This document shows positions 1 to 10,193 of a DNA stretch of 64,000 bases, one piece after another. Position 1 is the first letter of the stretch, and each line of letters opens with the position of its first letter. Made by a program: the position numbers and the translations under genes. Origin of the DNA: an uncultured Bacteroidota bacterium (GTDB lineage Bacteria; Bacteroidota; Bacteroidia; Flavobacteriales; Flavobacteriaceae); contig CABZKA010000007.1 of assembly GCA_902526165.1 (NCBI GenBank), positions 1 through 64,000 of the forward strand, given 5' to 3'. The notes beneath the pieces are model-generated. The model saw only the letters and a program-made list of their open reading frames with translations. It had not been told where the DNA came from and searched no databases.

Positions 1-332
1 GACATTTTAAACTTTATAATGGTCCTAAAAAGCTTGGTTCTCAGATCAAAAACAACCTTTTGACCAAGTAGGTTCGTAAAAAAAATAAAAAGAAATTGAA
101 ATATTACTTGAAAACACAAAATAGCAACCATTAAAATAATAACATTTATAAGCCCTAAATAATCTTTTGGTGTAATATATTCATCAACTGCAATTTTTAG
201 GAAATACTGATTTAATATTGAAAAAAAAGAAATAATTATTGCTGAAATAGAAACAAAAATAAAATTTAATTTATATGGTTTTGTAAAACCTAATAATCTA
301 TAAAATAGTTTTATGTTAAAGCTTTTTTTCAT
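1..332 (-). CDS. ABC exporter, permease/ATPase, N-terminal part (cut by window edge)
   Basis: The reading frame opens at ATG 332-330 and runs off the left edge after about 110 codons without a stop. It begins MKKSFNIKLFYRLLGFTKPY, followed by two hydrophobic stretches (about residues 21-42 and 62-85) and the segment GQKVVFDLRTKLFRTI. That segment is the typical first cytoplasmic loop of MsbA/MdlB-type half-transporters, in which a permease domain precedes the ATPase domain. The start codon follows the TAG of truA directly, so the two are probably one transcript. The substrate cannot be told from this part, and the ATPase domain lies outside the window. Confidence 0.8.
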   Translation of the reverse strand, partial: MKKSFNIKLFYRLLGFTKPYKLNFIFVSISAIIISFFSILNQYFLKIAVDEYITPKDYLGLINVIILMVAILCFQVIFQFLFIFFTNLLGQKVVFDLRTKLFRTIIKFKM

Positions 333-1103
333 CTATTTAATTTTATCCCAATCATAAATAATATCACTCAAAAATAATCCTTTTGCTGGGGCTGAAAAAC
401 CAGCAGATGATCTATTTTTTTTTAATATAATTTCTTCAAACTCTTTTAATGAAATCTTTTTCCTTCCAACCTCAATTAATGTGCCTACAATTGCTCTAAC
501 CATATTTCTTAAAAATCTATTTGCGTTAATCTCAAAAATAATTGTTTCTTTTTCTTCTACAAATTGAGCATAATTTACTTTACAAATAAATGTTTTTACA
601 CCTGTTTTCGATTTTGAAAAGGATTCAAAATCTTCAAATTTTAAAAGAGCTTTTGCAGCTTTTTTCATTAGCTTCAAATCCAATTCATAGTTGCACAGAA
701 AAGATTGATCGATTTTGAAAGGATCCTTGTTTTTTATTATATAATATTTATACGTTCTACTAGTTGCATCAAATCTTGCATGAGATTTTTCTTTCACCCT
801 AAATAATTCAAGAATTGATATGTCAATAGGCAAATAAAGATTAATCTTTCTTAAAAAATCTTTATTTTGAATTGTTTTTTCAGTATCAAAATGCGCATAC
901 ATACTAGTGGCATGAACGCCTGAATCAGTTCTCCCAGCACCAACAATATTGATTTTTTCTTTAATTATATTTCCAATACATTTCTCAATGGTTTCTTGAA
1001 CAGAAATCTGACCGGGCTGAATCTGCCAACCACAATATTTTTTTCCTAAAAAAGAAATTCTAATAAAATACCTCAATAATAATTTTTTTTGTAATATACA
1101 CAC
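333..1103 (-). CDS. truA: tRNA pseudouridine(38-40) synthase TruA
   Basis: TruA converts uridines 38-40 in the anticodon stem-loop of many tRNAs to pseudouridine. The catalytic segment GAGRTDSGVHA is present, with the nucleophile Asp at about residue 60, as are the later RFLRNMVRAIVG and the C-terminal SAGFSAPAKGL. The length of about 250 residues is normal. The family usually starts near MRYFIRxS, so a TTG at 1076 (before RYFIRISFLG) is a plausible start; the ATG at 1103 would add nine residues. It runs divergently from the phosphoesterase gene and is followed without a gap by the ABC exporter gene. Confidence 0.95.
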   Translation of the reverse strand: MCILQKKLLLRYFIRISFLGKKYCGWQIQPGQISVQETIEKCIGNIIKEKINIVGAGRTDSGVHATSMYAHFDTEKTIQNKDFLRKINLYLPIDISILELFRVKEKSHARFDATSRTYKYYIIKNKDPFKIDQSFLCNYELDLKLMKKAAKALLKFEDFESFSKSKTGVKTFICKVNYAQFVEEKETIIFEINANRFLRNMVRAIVGTLIEVGRKKISLKEFEEIILKKNRSSAGFSAPAKGLFLSDIIYDWDKIK

Positions 1104-1124
1104 AAGTATAAAATAATATTTGAT

Positions 1125-1631
1125 TTGAAAAAAATTTTACTTATTTCTGACACACATAGTTATTTTGATGAAACTATTTTAAAATATGTGAAAGATTCTG
1201 ACATAACAATTCATGCAGGAGATGTAGGTAGTGAAAAATTAATTAACACCATTAGAAAACATACTTTTTTTATCGGTGTGTATGGAAATATTGATAATCA
1301 CTTTATAAGATCAACTTTAAAAGAAAATGAAATAATTACTATTGAAAACCACAAATTTTTGATTACTCACATAGCAGGTAAATGTCCAAACTACAATAAA
1401 AGAGTAAATAAATTAATAAGTGATGAAAGACCTGAAATACTTATTTATGGTCACTCACATCTACTAAAAGTTGAGTTTGATAAAAAAAATAAATTGACAG
1501 TCATTAATCCAGGTGCTGCAGGAAAGCATGGATTTCATAAAAAAAGAACAATGCTAAGGTTTAAAATAAGCAAAGGTGGATTAAGTGATATGGAAATAAT
1601 TGAATTAGGTGAAAGAGGAAAATTATCTTAA
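1125..1631 (+). CDS. YfcE/MJ0936-family metallophosphoesterase
   Basis: This is a small calcineurin-like phosphoesterase of 168 residues (Metallophos_2 family). The metal-binding motifs appear in order: SDTH (residues 8-11), HAGDVG (about 31-36), GNIDNH (about 54-59), THIAG (about 81-85) and GHSH (about 109-112). Relatives cleave phosphodiesters or phosphomonoesters in vitro, and the natural substrate is generally unknown. The start is TTG; no ATG occurs upstream before the divergent truA. The 3' end overlaps the next gene, on the other strand, by nine bases. Confidence 0.88.
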   Translation: MKKILLISDTHSYFDETILKYVKDSDITIHAGDVGSEKLINTIRKHTFFIGVYGNIDNHFIRSTLKENEIITIENHKFLITHIAGKCPNYNKRVNKLISDERPEILIYGHSHLLKVEFDKKNKLTVINPGAAGKHGFHKKRTMLRFKISKGGLSDMEIIELGERGKLS

Positions 1632-1991
1632 CCTATCTGCAGAATTTATAATTTTAATATCCTTTTTAATATTTTTTGTTGCTAGTATACAAAAAATACA
1701 TACCGAAATAATTCCAAAAACAATAAATGAATTATGATTGATATCAATTGCAAAAGCTAAATAAAATCCAAATAAAAAATAAACAACCGAAAATATCAAA
1801 ATAATTTTGTACTGTAATTTTTTCTTTTTGTGTTGGAAAATTAGATATAATAATAAAGAGCCTGAAGCTGATGTTACTCCCCTGCAAATATTCATCAAAT
1901 CATCTTGATAATCATTATGAACTATGATTGCGAGAATGAAGAAATTGATAGCCGACGAGACTAATAAATAAAGTGATTGGACTCTAAACAT
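1623..1991 (-). CDS. DUF4293-like four-helix membrane protein
   Basis: A hydrophobic protein of about 122 residues with four predicted membrane segments separated by short charged loops. The start MFRVQSLYLLVSSA resembles the opening of DUF4293 proteins (MIQRIQTxYLLL), which flavobacteria often carry beside rho, so I prefer the ATG at 1991-1989 over one 22 codons upstream at 2057. No catalytic residues are visible and the function is unknown. The upstream region is shared with the divergent rho gene. The family assignment rests on the N-terminal pattern and the position beside rho, so it is moderately sure. Confidence 0.6.
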   Translation of the reverse strand: MFRVQSLYLLVSSAINFFILAIIVHNDYQDDLMNICRGVTSASGSLLLYLIFQHKKKKLQYKIILIFSVVYFLFGFYLAFAIDINHNSFIVFGIISVCIFCILATKNIKKDIKIINSADRLR

Positions 1992-2037
1992 TATAATATT
2001 AAATTTAGATAATTCTAAGATAATTAAAAAAAGGTTG

Positions 2038-2045
2038 TATATTTG
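2038..2045 (+). promoter_or_regulatory. -7 promoter element for rho
   Basis: TATATTTG matches the Bacteroidota -7 consensus TAnnTTTG about 50 bases before the rho ATG. I see no clear TTTG at the -33 position. The remaining leader of about 45 bases is one of the longest in this window. Confidence 0.45.
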
Positions 2046-2096
2046 AGATGCTCTCAAGAACTACAAGAGAATTTTTACCACAACTTTTACTAACCT

Positions 2097-3443
2097 ATGC
2101 TAGAATTAAAAGATTTAACCAAAAAAAAGATTTCAGAGATCATCGAAATTGCTAATAAACTCGGGATTGATTCCTCTGGAAAAAAAAATGAAATAATTGA
2201 AAAAATTATTGATAATCATTTAGATAAAACAAAAAAAAAGGATTCTGAAAAAAAACACTCAATAAAATTGGAAGAGAAAAGTCACAATAAAGATAACCGA
2301 AACAGATATAAAGAACCTGATTTTGAGTTTGACGGGATAATCGAATCTGAGGGAGTATTAGATATTATGCAAGAGGGCTATGGATTTTTAAGATCTTCTG
2401 ATTACAATTATTTAAGTTCACCCGATGATATTTATGTATCTCAATCACAAGTAAGACTTTTTGGACTAAAAACTGGTGATACCGTTCTTGGTCAAGTTAG
2501 ACCACCTAAAGATGGGGAAAAATATTTTCCACTCATTAAGGTTAGTAAAATCAATGGTTTAGACCCTAAAGTAGTGAGAGACAGAGTCTCTTTTGAACAT
2601 TTAACTCCTCTGTTTCCTGAGGAAAAATTTAATCTTGCTGACAAATCAAGTAGCATTTCAACTCGTGTCATGGATCTTTTTTGTCCAATTGGTAAGGGTC
2701 AGAGGGGAATGATTGTTTCACAACCCAAAACAGGTAAGACAATGCTTCTAAAAGATGTTGCAAATGCAATTGCGGCGAATCATCCAGAAGTTTATCAAAT
2801 TATTCTTCTTATAGATGAAAGGCCTGAAGAAGTAACTGACATGCAGAGAAATGTTAAAGGTGAGGTTGTAGCTTCAACATTTGATGAACCGGCTGACAGA
2901 CACGTTAGAGTTGCTAATATTGTTTTGTCAAAAGCCAAAAGATTAGTTGAATGTGGTCATGATGTTGTTATACTTCTAGATTCTATAACTAGACTAGCGA
3001 GAGCTTACAATACTGTTCAACCTGCATCTGGAAAAATATTAAGTGGTGGTGTTGATGCAAATGCTCTTCATAAACCAAAAAGATTTTTCGGGGCAGCAAG
3101 AAATATTGAAGGAGGAGGATCACTTTCAATTATTGCTACAGCACTCACTGAAACTGGATCCAAAATGGACGAAGTGATTTTTGAAGAATTTAAAGGAACT
3201 GGTAACATGGAGTTGCAACTTGATAGAAGAATTTCCAACAGAAGAATATTTCCTGCAATTGATCTTGTATCGTCTAGTACACGAAGGGATGACCTTTTAT
3301 TAGATGAAAACACAATCCAAAGAATGTGGATTATGAGAAAATACCTAGCAGATATGAATCCAGTTGAAGCAATGGAGTTCATAAGTGATAAAATCAAAAA
3401 AACATTAAACAATGAGGAATTCCTAATCTCTATGAATTCCTAA
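2097..3443 (+). CDS. rho: Transcription termination factor Rho
   Basis: Rho is a hexameric RNA helicase that ends transcription at unstructured C-rich sites. The order is standard: a SAP-like Rho N-domain (residues 1-40), a short charged linker (about 45-78), the cold-shock RNA-binding domain with EGYGFLRS and DDIYVSQSQ (about 85-150), then the ATPase core with Walker [11 protein letters not shown] (about 208-217), [12 protein letters not shown] and the [13 protein letters not shown] Walker B region. The linker is short for Bacteroidota, whose Rho often has a long insertion. The stop codon abuts the stop of rpsT on the other strand. With so few intrinsic terminators in this window, Rho may carry much of the termination load. 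Confidence 0.97.
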   Translation: MLELKDLTKKKISEIIEIANKLGIDSSGKKNEIIEKIIDNHLDKTKKKDSEKKHSIKLEEKSHNKDNRNRYKEPDFEFDGIIESEGVLDIMQEGYGFLRSSDYNYLSSPDDIYVSQSQVRLFGLKTGDTVLGQVRPPKDGEKYFPLIKVSKINGLDPKVVRDRVSFEHLTPLFPEEKFNLADKSSSISTRVMDLFCPIGKGQRGMIVSQPKTGKTMLLKDVANAIAANHPEVYQIILLIDERPEEVTDMQRNVKGEVVASTFDEPADRHVRVANIVLSKAKRLVECGHDVVILLDSITRLARAYNTVQPASGKILSGGVDANALHKPKRFFGAARNIEGGGSLSIIATALTETGSKMDEVIFEEFKGTGNMELQLDRRISNRRIFPAIDLVSSSTRRDDLLLDENTIQRMWIMRKYLADMNPVEAMEFISDKIKKTLNNEEFLISMNS

Positions 3444-3692
3444 CTACAGGTTGTTAACGTGTTTTGACATTTTAGATTTAAGATTTGCAGATTTATTTTT
3501 ATGAATTATATTATTCTTAACTAATTTATCAAGCATTGATAAAACACTAGGAAGCATTTTTTTTGCATCTTTTTTAGAAGACTCTTTTAACTTCTTGATT
3601 GCGTTTCTAGCAGTTTTATGTTGAAGTTTATTTCTAAGCCTAGCGGTTTCTGTTTGTCTTATTCTCTTTATTGCTGATTTATGATTTGCCAT
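3444..3692 (-). CDS. rpsT: 30S ribosomal protein S20
   Basis: An 82-residue, very basic protein beginning MANHKSAIKRIRQTETARLRN, the S20 signature. S20 binds 16S rRNA early in assembly of the small subunit. It lies 14 bases behind tRNA-Glu on the same strand and is probably read from the tRNA promoter. Its stop abuts that of rho. Confidence 0.96.
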   Translation of the reverse strand: MANHKSAIKRIRQTETARLRNKLQHKTARNAIKKLKESSKKDAKKMLPSVLSMLDKLVKNNIIHKNKSANLKSKMSKHVNNL

Positions 3693-3706
3693 ATTTTAAT
3701 TAAAAG

Positions 3707-3778
3707 TAGCCCGTAGGGGAATCGAACCCCTCTTACCAGGATGAAAACCTGGCGTCCTAGCCGATAGACGAACGGGCC
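3707..3778 (-). tRNA. tRNA-Glu (TTC)
   Basis: The minus strand folds into a 72-base cloverleaf. The acceptor arm is GGCCCGT/ACGGGCT with discriminator A, the anticodon stem is CCAGG/CCTGG around TTTTCAT (anticodon TTC at 3745-3743), and the T arm is GGGG-TTCGAAT-CCCC. CCA is not encoded. It lies between proS and rpsT, all on the minus strand, and has its own strong promoter. Confidence 0.97.
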
Positions 3779-3791
3779 AAAATTTACCGTG

Positions 3792-3822
3792 CAAATTTAT
3801 ATAAAGATGATAAACATGCAAA
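3792..3822 (-). promoter_or_regulatory. Bacteroidota-type promoter for tRNA-Glu and rpsT
   Basis: On the minus strand TTTG (3822-3819) is followed by 19 bases and TAAATTTG (3799-3792), a full match to TTTG-N19-TAnnTTTG. The tRNA starts 13 bases after the -7 box. Confidence 0.8.
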
Positions 3823-3837
3823 AATTTATAACTTAAA

Positions 3838-5310
3838 TTAATAGGCTTTTGCGAAATAAACTAATTGTTTGGATTTTCTACCGGATATTATACATATACC
3901 TTCATCAGTAAATGAATTATCAATACATCTTATTGTTGCTTTGGTTTCCTTTTTTATTTTTTGTTCTGATTCTTCAGAACCATCCCAGTGGGCTAAAATA
4001 AATCCACCTGATTTTATCATAGATTTAAAATCAGAATAATTACTTGCAATTCTTGTATTATTTTTCAGAAAAAGTTTAGATTTTTTCAATAAATTTTCCT
4101 GTATTTCTAACAATAATTTATTGATGTTATTTGAAGCTTTATCAATTGAAATTAAAGACTTTTTCATTTCGTCTCTTCTAAATAATTCAATGTTTTTATT
4201 TTCAATATCTCTTAATCCAACACATAATCTTATAGGAACACCCTTAATTTCATATTCATTAAATTTTTTACCAGGTGAAATATTATCTCTTTCATCAATT
4301 TTGTAATAAATTGCTAAATCTTTAAGCTGATTTTTTAAATTATTTAAGTAATCGTTTATTAAATCTAATTCATGAGAACTTTTAAAAACAGGAATAATAA
4401 TCACTTGGTATGGTGATAACTTTGGTGGAAGGACAAGGCCATAATCATCTCCATGAGACATGATTAATGCACCCATTAACCGAGTAGAAACACCCCAAGA
4501 TGTTGCCCACACATAATCTAAACTACCCTCATCATTAGAAAATTTCACATCGAATGCTTTTGCAAAATTTTGTCCTAAAAAATGTGATGTACCTGCTTGC
4601 AATGCCTTTCCATCTTGCATCAAAGCTTCTATACAATATGTTTCTTCAGAACCAGCAAATTTCTCAGATTCAGATTTAGTTCCAGTGATTACAGAAATAG
4701 ACATAAAATCTTCTACAAAAGATTTATATAAGTTGTTTATTAATTTAGTTTCCTTAATGGCTTCTTTTTTGGTTGAGTGAGCAGTATGACCTTCTTGCCA
4801 AAGAAACTCTGCAGTTCTTAAAAAAAGACGTGTTCTCATCTCCCATCGAACCACATTTGCCCATTGATTAATTTTTATTGGAAGATCTCTGTATGACTGA
4901 ATCCAGTTTTTATATGTATTCCATATTATTGCTTCGCTTGTTGGTCTGACAATCAATTCTTCTTCCAACTTAGATTCTTCGTCAACTATTAACTTTCCTT
5001 TTTTTGATGGATCATTTTTTAGTCTGTAATGAGTGACAACTGCACATTCTTTAGCAAAACCTTCCGCGTTCTTTTCTTCAGCTTCAAACAGACTTTTAGG
5101 AACAAAAAGAGGGAAATAAGCGTTTTCATGACCTGTGTCCTTAAATCTTGTATCTAATTCATTTTGGATTTTTTCCCAAATGGCATATCCATATGGTTTT
5201 ATAACCATGCATCCTCTTACTGCAGATATTTCTGCAAGTTCTGCCATTGAAACAATTTCATTATACCATTTTGAATAATCCTCGCTTCTTTTGGTTAATT
5301 TTTTAGACAT
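3838..5310 (-). CDS. proS: Prolyl-tRNA synthetase, archaeal/eukaryal-type short form
   Basis: A class II aminoacyl-tRNA synthetase of 490 residues that charges tRNA-Pro. Class II motifs are visible: RPTSEAIIW (motif 1 region), [24 protein letters not shown] (motif 2) and a C-terminal anticodon-binding domain from about residue 290. The editing insertion of the E. coli-type enzyme is absent, as expected for the roughly 490-residue form common in Bacteroidota. The start [20 protein letters not shown] is typical. It is upstream of tRNA-Glu on the same strand. Confidence 0.95.
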   Translation of the reverse strand: MSKKLTKRSEDYSKWYNEIVSMAELAEISAVRGCMVIKPYGYAIWEKIQNELDTRFKDTGHENAYFPLFVPKSLFEAEEKNAEGFAKECAVVTHYRLKNDPSKKGKLIVDEESKLEEELIVRPTSEAIIWNTYKNWIQSYRDLPIKINQWANVVRWEMRTRLFLRTAEFLWQEGHTAHSTKKEAIKETKLINNLYKSFVEDFMSISVITGTKSESEKFAGSEETYCIEALMQDGKALQAGTSHFLGQNFAKAFDVKFSNDEGSLDYVWATSWGVSTRLMGALIMSHGDDYGLVLPPKLSPYQVIIIPVFKSSHELDLINDYLNNLKNQLKDLAIYYKIDERDNISPGKKFNEYEIKGVPIRLCVGLRDIENKNIELFRRDEMKKSLISIDKASNNINKLLLEIQENLLKKSKLFLKNNTRIASNYSDFKSMIKSGGFILAHWDGSEESEQKIKKETKATIRCIDNSFTDEGICIISGRKSKQLVYFAKAY

Positions 5311-5367
5311 ATTTTCGTGGCATAAAATTTGTTCTTATCTTTATGTAAATATAATTCAAACCTACTC

Positions 5368-6546
5368 TTGAAAAATAAAAAAATACACATAAATTTTAAA
5401 TATTTATCAGCAATATTTATTTTAATCATTTTAGCATCATGTGGATCGTTCGACTCATCATCTTTAGTTTCCTCTGACGGGATTTATTCTGGAAACGAGT
5501 CTAGTAAAGAAATCCTAAAGCCTAAATCTGATTATTTTAAAAATTATTTTAGTGATGAGTCAAGTAAGTATGATCTAAATTTATTGGAAAGTGATTCATT
5601 AAATTTTGATTCTTATCTCATCAGCTCTGATGATATAGTTTATTCAGATAATAACCCAAGTTGGGGCGACATACCAACAAGTGTTGATTATGTGCTTGAC
5701 TACAGAGGATATAATTACAGAAGCCGTTTTTACAGTCCATATTTTTCCTATTATGACCCATTTTACAGATATCATTACCCTTATGCTGTAAATCCCTATT
5801 TTTTTAGATATTCATACGGAGGCTGGTATCCTTACATGAGTTTCGGTTATTTTTCTCCATACTACTATTATGCATTTAATTCCCCATATTACAATCCCTA
5901 CTGGAGATGGGGGCGTAGAGGTTGGTATGACAATCTGTATGGATACGACATTCACGACAATTATAGAAATAATACAAATGTTTCTTACAACCGTGGTAGA
6001 AGGGGCAGCTCGTCTAATGTAGTTGTCTACTCCAACGGACGAAGTAGTACTGCTAATGATTCAGAAATTGATAACGATAGAATTAGAAACTACAACAAAA
6101 CAAGAGAAATTATAAACAATATAGGAGATTCTGGATCTAGTTCGAACTCAAGAGCAAGAACATATCTTGATCCTAGAACATCAAATATGAATGGGTCAAG
6201 AAACTTGAGAAATTATATCAATTCCGGAGTTTTATCAAATCAAGGTGGTAAAAATTCAACTACCCCCTCCCCGTCTAAAAGATACTACAATGATCCATAC
6301 TCAAACTCAAGTTCATCATGGGGATTGAGTGGAAGAAGTGGTAATTCAAATCAATCTAGAAATGCATCATCTCGATCAAGTTCAAGTTCCAATTGGGTAA
6401 ACCCATCATCATCCTCTAGAAGTTCAAGTTCTTCCTCAATGGGCGGAAGATCATACAATTACAGTTCATCGTCATCAGGCGGAGTTTCTACAAGTAGTGG
6501 GAGATCTTCATCAAGTTCGTCTAGATCTGGTGGGATCAGAAATTAA
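5368..6546 (+). CDS. Tyr- and Ser-rich outer-envelope lipoprotein
   Basis: A 392-residue protein I cannot place in a characterised family. From the TTG at 5368 it has a basic start (KNKKIHINFK), a hydrophobic core and the lipobox LASC, giving Cys at about residue 26; the frame is open to an earlier TTG at 5329, which would bury the signal peptide. The mature part has an acidic Ser/Asp region, a Tyr/Phe/Pro/Gly-rich block (about residues 120-200 with YSPYFSYYDPFYRYHYPYA) and a long tail dominated by Ser, Asn, Arg and Gly. Flavobacteria commonly carry such a protein between proS and a FadL-type gene. The next gene starts two bases after the stop, so they are likely co-expressed. Function unknown; surface exposure is inferred from composition. 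Confidence 0.75.
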   Translation: MKNKKIHINFKYLSAIFILIILASCGSFDSSSLVSSDGIYSGNESSKEILKPKSDYFKNYFSDESSKYDLNLLESDSLNFDSYLISSDDIVYSDNNPSWGDIPTSVDYVLDYRGYNYRSRFYSPYFSYYDPFYRYHYPYAVNPYFFRYSYGGWYPYMSFGYFSPYYYYAFNSPYYNPYWRWGRRGWYDNLYGYDIHDNYRNNTNVSYNRGRRGSSSNVVVYSNGRSSTANDSEIDNDRIRNYNKTREIINNIGDSGSSSNSRARTYLDPRTSNMNGSRNLRNYINSGVLSNQGGKNSTTPSPSKRYYNDPYSNSSSSWGLSGRSGNSNQSRNASSRSSSSSNWVNPSSSSRSSSSSSMGGRSYNYSSSSSGGVSTSSGRSSSSSSRSGGIRN

Positions 6547-6548
6547 AA

Positions 6549-8036
6549 ATGTTTTACAGATTTTTTTTGTTATTTTTTTGTGTAATTATAAACTGCCAAA
6601 ATATTGACGATGCAATTTCTTTGACATTTGAAAATGATAACGGAAACGCTAGATTTTCCGCAATGAGCGGAGCATTTGGATCACTTGGTGGAAACTTATC
6701 CGCAATTTCAATTAATCCTGCTTCAAGCAGTGTTTTTGAGTTATCAAGAATGGGTTTTTCTCTAAATAGTGACAGTAAGGATATTAAATCAAGTTTTTCA
6801 AACAGTTCAAGTTCTATAAACTCAAATTATTTTAATTTTCAAGGTGGTATTGTATATGTTTTCAAGAATTATGGTCAGGGTAAGTTTAAAAAATTCTCTT
6901 TTGCTATAAATAATCAAAACACAAATGATTTCAATTTTGATCAACAAATTTCAGCTAGATCTAATTATTCTGTTGATCAATTCTTTGTCAACAACTCAAT
7001 TGGTTATAATGCAAATGATGTTTCTGTAGGATCTAATGAAACTGTTAGCGGGGTTTACAGATGGCTTGGACAAAACTATGGATACTCCTCTCAACAGGCT
7101 TTTTTAGGGTTTCAATCATATTTATTGGATTATGACAATCAAAACAGCTTATTTTATTCAATTGCCAAATATAATGACGGTCTTGATATTAATAATTCTT
7201 ATTACAGTAAAGGAACCAAAAATAAATCAAGCTTAAATTTATCAGCTCAATATGGTGAGAATATTTACTTGGGAATGAATTTTAACATTTATGAGTTATA
7301 TAGTAAGAAAAGTTTCAGACATATTGAAGACAACTTTGATAATGATTCTGCAATAACATTGATCGACTTTCGAAATGAACTATTAACAAGAGGAAAAGGT
7401 TTTTCATTTCAAATCGGAATGATTTACAAACTTCAATCATTCAGGTTTGGTATTAGCTATAATTCTCCAACAAGTTTTAATATTGAGGAAGAACTGGTAC
7501 AATCATTAGAAACAAATTCAATTGATCTCGATGGAAATGAGTATGTTGATATAGTCGATCCTGATATAACAAACATTTATGAATATAAGTTTAAATCTCC
7601 ATCAAAAGTTACATTTAGTGCAAGTAATATTTTTGCAAATATGTTTATAGTTAGTGTTGATATACAATCGAATAATTATCAAAATGGTAACTTCAAAAGT
7701 GATTTTGGTGATTCTTACAGTGTTTTAAATGCTAGTATAAATGAAAATTTAAAAAACACATTAGATTATTCAATTGGATCAGAACTTAGACTTAAAAGTT
7801 TTAGTATAAGAGCAGGTATTAAGAAATTAGAAAATCCGTACAAAATTTCTAGTGATTACTTATCCTCTAAGTCATTTGGCTTAGGATATGATTTTGGATC
7901 TTCAACTCTTGATTTAGGATTTCAATTGATTGATAAAAATTACAATTTTCAGTTTTTTGATACTGGATTCACTGAAATCGCTCAAATCAAAAACAAAAAT
8001 TTTAGAACAACTTTGACTTATAATATTATCTTCTAA
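6549..8036 (+). CDS. OmpP1/FadL-type outer-membrane beta-barrel protein
   Basis: A 495-residue protein with a signal peptide (hydrophobic residues 3-15, cleavage near CQN). The early segment NARFSAMSGAFGSLGGNLSAISINPASSSVF is the NPAS-type N-terminal region of FadL/TodX channels, which carry fatty acids or other hydrophobic compounds across the outer membrane. The rest shows alternating polar/aromatic strands and ends with FRTTLTYNIIF, a typical terminal beta strand. The substrate is unknown. It follows the Tyr/Ser-rich lipoprotein by two bases. Confidence 0.8.
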   Translation: MFYRFFLLFFCVIINCQNIDDAISLTFENDNGNARFSAMSGAFGSLGGNLSAISINPASSSVFELSRMGFSLNSDSKDIKSSFSNSSSSINSNYFNFQGGIVYVFKNYGQGKFKKFSFAINNQNTNDFNFDQQISARSNYSVDQFFVNNSIGYNANDVSVGSNETVSGVYRWLGQNYGYSSQQAFLGFQSYLLDYDNQNSLFYSIAKYNDGLDINNSYYSKGTKNKSSLNLSAQYGENIYLGMNFNIYELYSKKSFRHIEDNFDNDSAITLIDFRNELLTRGKGFSFQIGMIYKLQSFRFGISYNSPTSFNIEEELVQSLETNSIDLDGNEYVDIVDPDITNIYEYKFKSPSKVTFSASNIFANMFIVSVDIQSNNYQNGNFKSDFGDSYSVLNASINENLKNTLDYSIGSELRLKSFSIRAGIKKLENPYKISSDYLSSKSFGLGYDFGSSTLDLGFQLIDKNYNFQFFDTGFTEIAQIKNKNFRTTLTYNIIF

Positions 8037-8046
8037 ATCAATTTTT

Positions 8047-8054
8047 TATCTTTG
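8047..8054 (+). promoter_or_regulatory. -7 promoter element for folE
   Basis: TATCTTTG matches TAnnTTTG, 16 bases before the folE ATG, giving a leader of about 10 bases. The 12-base context TATCTTTGCATC recurs in front of purB (49544). No -33 TTTG is seen at the right distance. Confidence 0.6.
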
Positions 8055-8070
8055 CATCCTTAATAATACT

Positions 8071-8742
8071 ATGAAATACAATAAATTTCTTGAAGATCTT
8101 GAATTAATTGATTCTGATCATAAAAATTACTCAATTGAAACCCCACTTCGTGAAGATGCTTTTCAACTAAGTGATGATGAAAAAATTAAAATTATTCAAA
8201 AAAATGTTGGTGAGATTCTTCATACCCTTGGAATGGATATGACGGATGATAGTCTAAAAGGGACGCCCTTGAGAGTGGCTAAGGCTTATGTGAAAGAACT
8301 ATTTGGTGGACTAAACCCTAAAAACTTACCCAAAGCATCAACATTTGACAATAAATATAAGTATAAGGAGATGTTAGTTGAAAAAAATATCACTGTATTT
8401 TCGACTTGCGAACATCATTTATTACCAATCTATGGAAAAGCACATGTAGCTTACTTTTCAAATGGAAATGTAATTGGGCTTTCGAAAATGAATAGGATTG
8501 TTGACTATTACGCTAGAAGACCTCAAGTTCAAGAAAGGTTAAATATTCAAGTTGTTAAAAAGTTACAAGAGTTTTTAAATACAGAAGATGTTGCGTGTGT
8601 AATTGATGCCAAACACATGTGTGTAAATTCGAGAGGAATTAGACATATAGATTGCAGTACAGTTACAGGTGAGTTTGGAGGAAAATTTAAAGACAAACTC
8701 ATTAAAAGAGAATTTTTAGATTATATTCGTAACGATAGTTAA
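8071..8742 (+). CDS. folE: GTP cyclohydrolase I
   Basis: FolE converts GTP to 7,8-dihydroneopterin triphosphate, the first step of folate synthesis. The 223-residue protein has the zinc and catalytic residues in STCEHHLLPIYGKAHVAY (about residues 110-127), the RPQVQERL segment and the second zinc Cys in AKHMCVNSRG. The first 45 residues are a variable acidic extension. It has its own promoter just upstream, and cysS follows five bases after the stop. Confidence 0.96.
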   Translation: MKYNKFLEDLELIDSDHKNYSIETPLREDAFQLSDDEKIKIIQKNVGEILHTLGMDMTDDSLKGTPLRVAKAYVKELFGGLNPKNLPKASTFDNKYKYKEMLVEKNITVFSTCEHHLLPIYGKAHVAYFSNGNVIGLSKMNRIVDYYARRPQVQERLNIQVVKKLQEFLNTEDVACVIDAKHMCVNSRGIRHIDCSTVTGEFGGKFKDKLIKREFLDYIRNDS

Positions 8743-8747
8743 AGTGG

Positions 8748-10193
8748 ATGTCAATCTCTAATAAAAATTTAAAAATATATAACTCTTTATCACAAAAAAA
8801 AGAAGATTTTAAAACCATAAATCCGTCAAAAGTTGGAATTTATGTATGTGGACCAACCGTCTACAACAAAGTTCACCTGGGAAATTGCAGAACATTCATT
8901 TCGTTCGATTTAATAGTAAGATTTCTAAAACATATCGGTAATGATGTTAGATATGTTAGGAATATTACTGATGTTGGTCATTTGGAGGAGAGTGAGGAAG
9001 AGGATAAAATTCTTAAGAGAGCAAAGATCGAAAAACTTGAACCTATGGAAGTTGTTCAAAAGTACACTAATAACTTTCGTGAAGTGCTCAATAAATTTAA
9101 CCTATTATCACCTAATATCGAACCAACTGCTACTGGACATATAATTGAACAAATCGAGATGATTGAAATGATAATAGATAACGGTTATGCTTATGAAAAA
9201 AATGGATCTGTATATTTTGATCTAATGAACTTCACAAAAAAATATAAGTATGGAAAGTTAAGTAATAGAAATTTAGATGATATTATTAATGAATCTCGTG
9301 AACTTTTTGGATCAGATGAAAAAAAGAATCCCCAAGATTTCGCACTTTGGAAAAAAGCAAGTTCATCTCATATTATGAAATGGAAATCCCCTTGGGGCTA
9401 TGGATTTCCTGGTTGGCATATTGAGTGCTCAGCTATGAGTCACAAATATTTGGGTAAAAAATTTGATATACACGGAGGAGGAATGGATTTAAAGTTCCCA
9501 CACCATGATTGCGAGATAGCACAATCTGAAGCAGTATATAATCAAAATCCTGCAAATTATTGGGTTCATACAAATATGCTAACATTAAACGGAAGAAAAA
9601 TGTCTAAGTCTACTGAAAACTTTATACTTCCTGAAAGTCTCTTTACTGGAGATAGTGATATTATTGAAAAAGGATATAATCCTATGGTAGTTAAATTTTT
9701 AATGTATCAAGCTCACTACAGAAATACCTTAGATCTATCAAACGAATCTTTACTAGCCTCTGAAAAAGGATACAATAAATTAATGCAAAGTTTTTTTGAT
9801 ATTGATATTTTAAAACCCTCAGAAAAAGGAAGTAATAAATATAAATTGATAGTTGACAAATGTTATAATTCTATGTTGGATGATTTTAATTCACCAAAAT
9901 TAATTTCTCATTTGTTTGAGTTATCAAAACTTATTGATGATATAAAAAAAGAAAAAGAATTTATTTCAAAAAAAGATATTGGTAATTTAAGGAATTTTAT
10001 GAAGGTTTTTATTATTGATATTCTTGGCTTTTCAACTCATAAAAATAATGAAAGAAAAGTCGTTAGTAAAGACAAACTTATTGACGCACTAATTGATATT
10101 AGAAACTTTAGTAGGAAGATAAAAAACTATGAAATTTCTGATATAATAAGAGACAAATTAAATTCACTTGGAATTAATATTGAAGATAAATAA
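8748..10193 (+). CDS. cysS: Cysteinyl-tRNA synthetase
   Basis: A class I synthetase of 481 residues. The HIGH-equivalent is [11 protein letters not shown], preceded by the zinc Cys in CGPTVY; further zinc ligands are in GWHIECSAM and [10 protein letters not shown]; the second signature is [10 protein letters not shown]. The C-terminal helical domain is complete. It lies between folE and yidD on the plus strand, with yidD starting immediately after the stop. Confidence 0.97.
   Translation: MSISNKNLKIYNSLSQKKEDFKTINPSKVGIYVCGPTVYNKVHLGNCRTFISFDLIVRFLKHIGNDVRYVRNITDVGHLEESEEEDKILKRAKIEKLEPMEVVQKYTNNFREVLNKFNLLSPNIEPTATGHIIEQIEMIEMIIDNGYAYEKNGSVYFDLMNFTKKYKYGKLSNRNLDDIINESRELFGSDEKKNPQDFALWKKASSSHIMKWKSPWGYGFPGWHIECSAMSHKYLGKKFDIHGGGMDLKFPHHDCEIAQSEAVYNQNPANYWVHTNMLTLNGRKMSKSTENFILPESLFTGDSDIIEKGYNPMVVKFLMYQAHYRNTLDLSNESLLASEKGYNKLMQSFFDIDILKPSEKGSNKYKLIVDKCYNSMLDDFNSPKLISHLFELSKLIDDIKKEKEFISKKDIGNLRNFMKVFIIDILGFSTHKNNERKVVSKDKLIDALIDIRNFSRKIKNYEISDIIRDKLNSLGINIEDK

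Noticed and set aside
2052-2090. Weak CTCT/AGAG hairpin with T5 in the rho leader, considered as an attenuator
   Set aside because: Four pairs with a large loop are expected by chance in such AT-rich DNA.
3068-3412. 114-codon open frame antisense to rho
   Set aside because: It lies wholly within rho on the other strand, has no family features and mirrors the codon pattern of rho.
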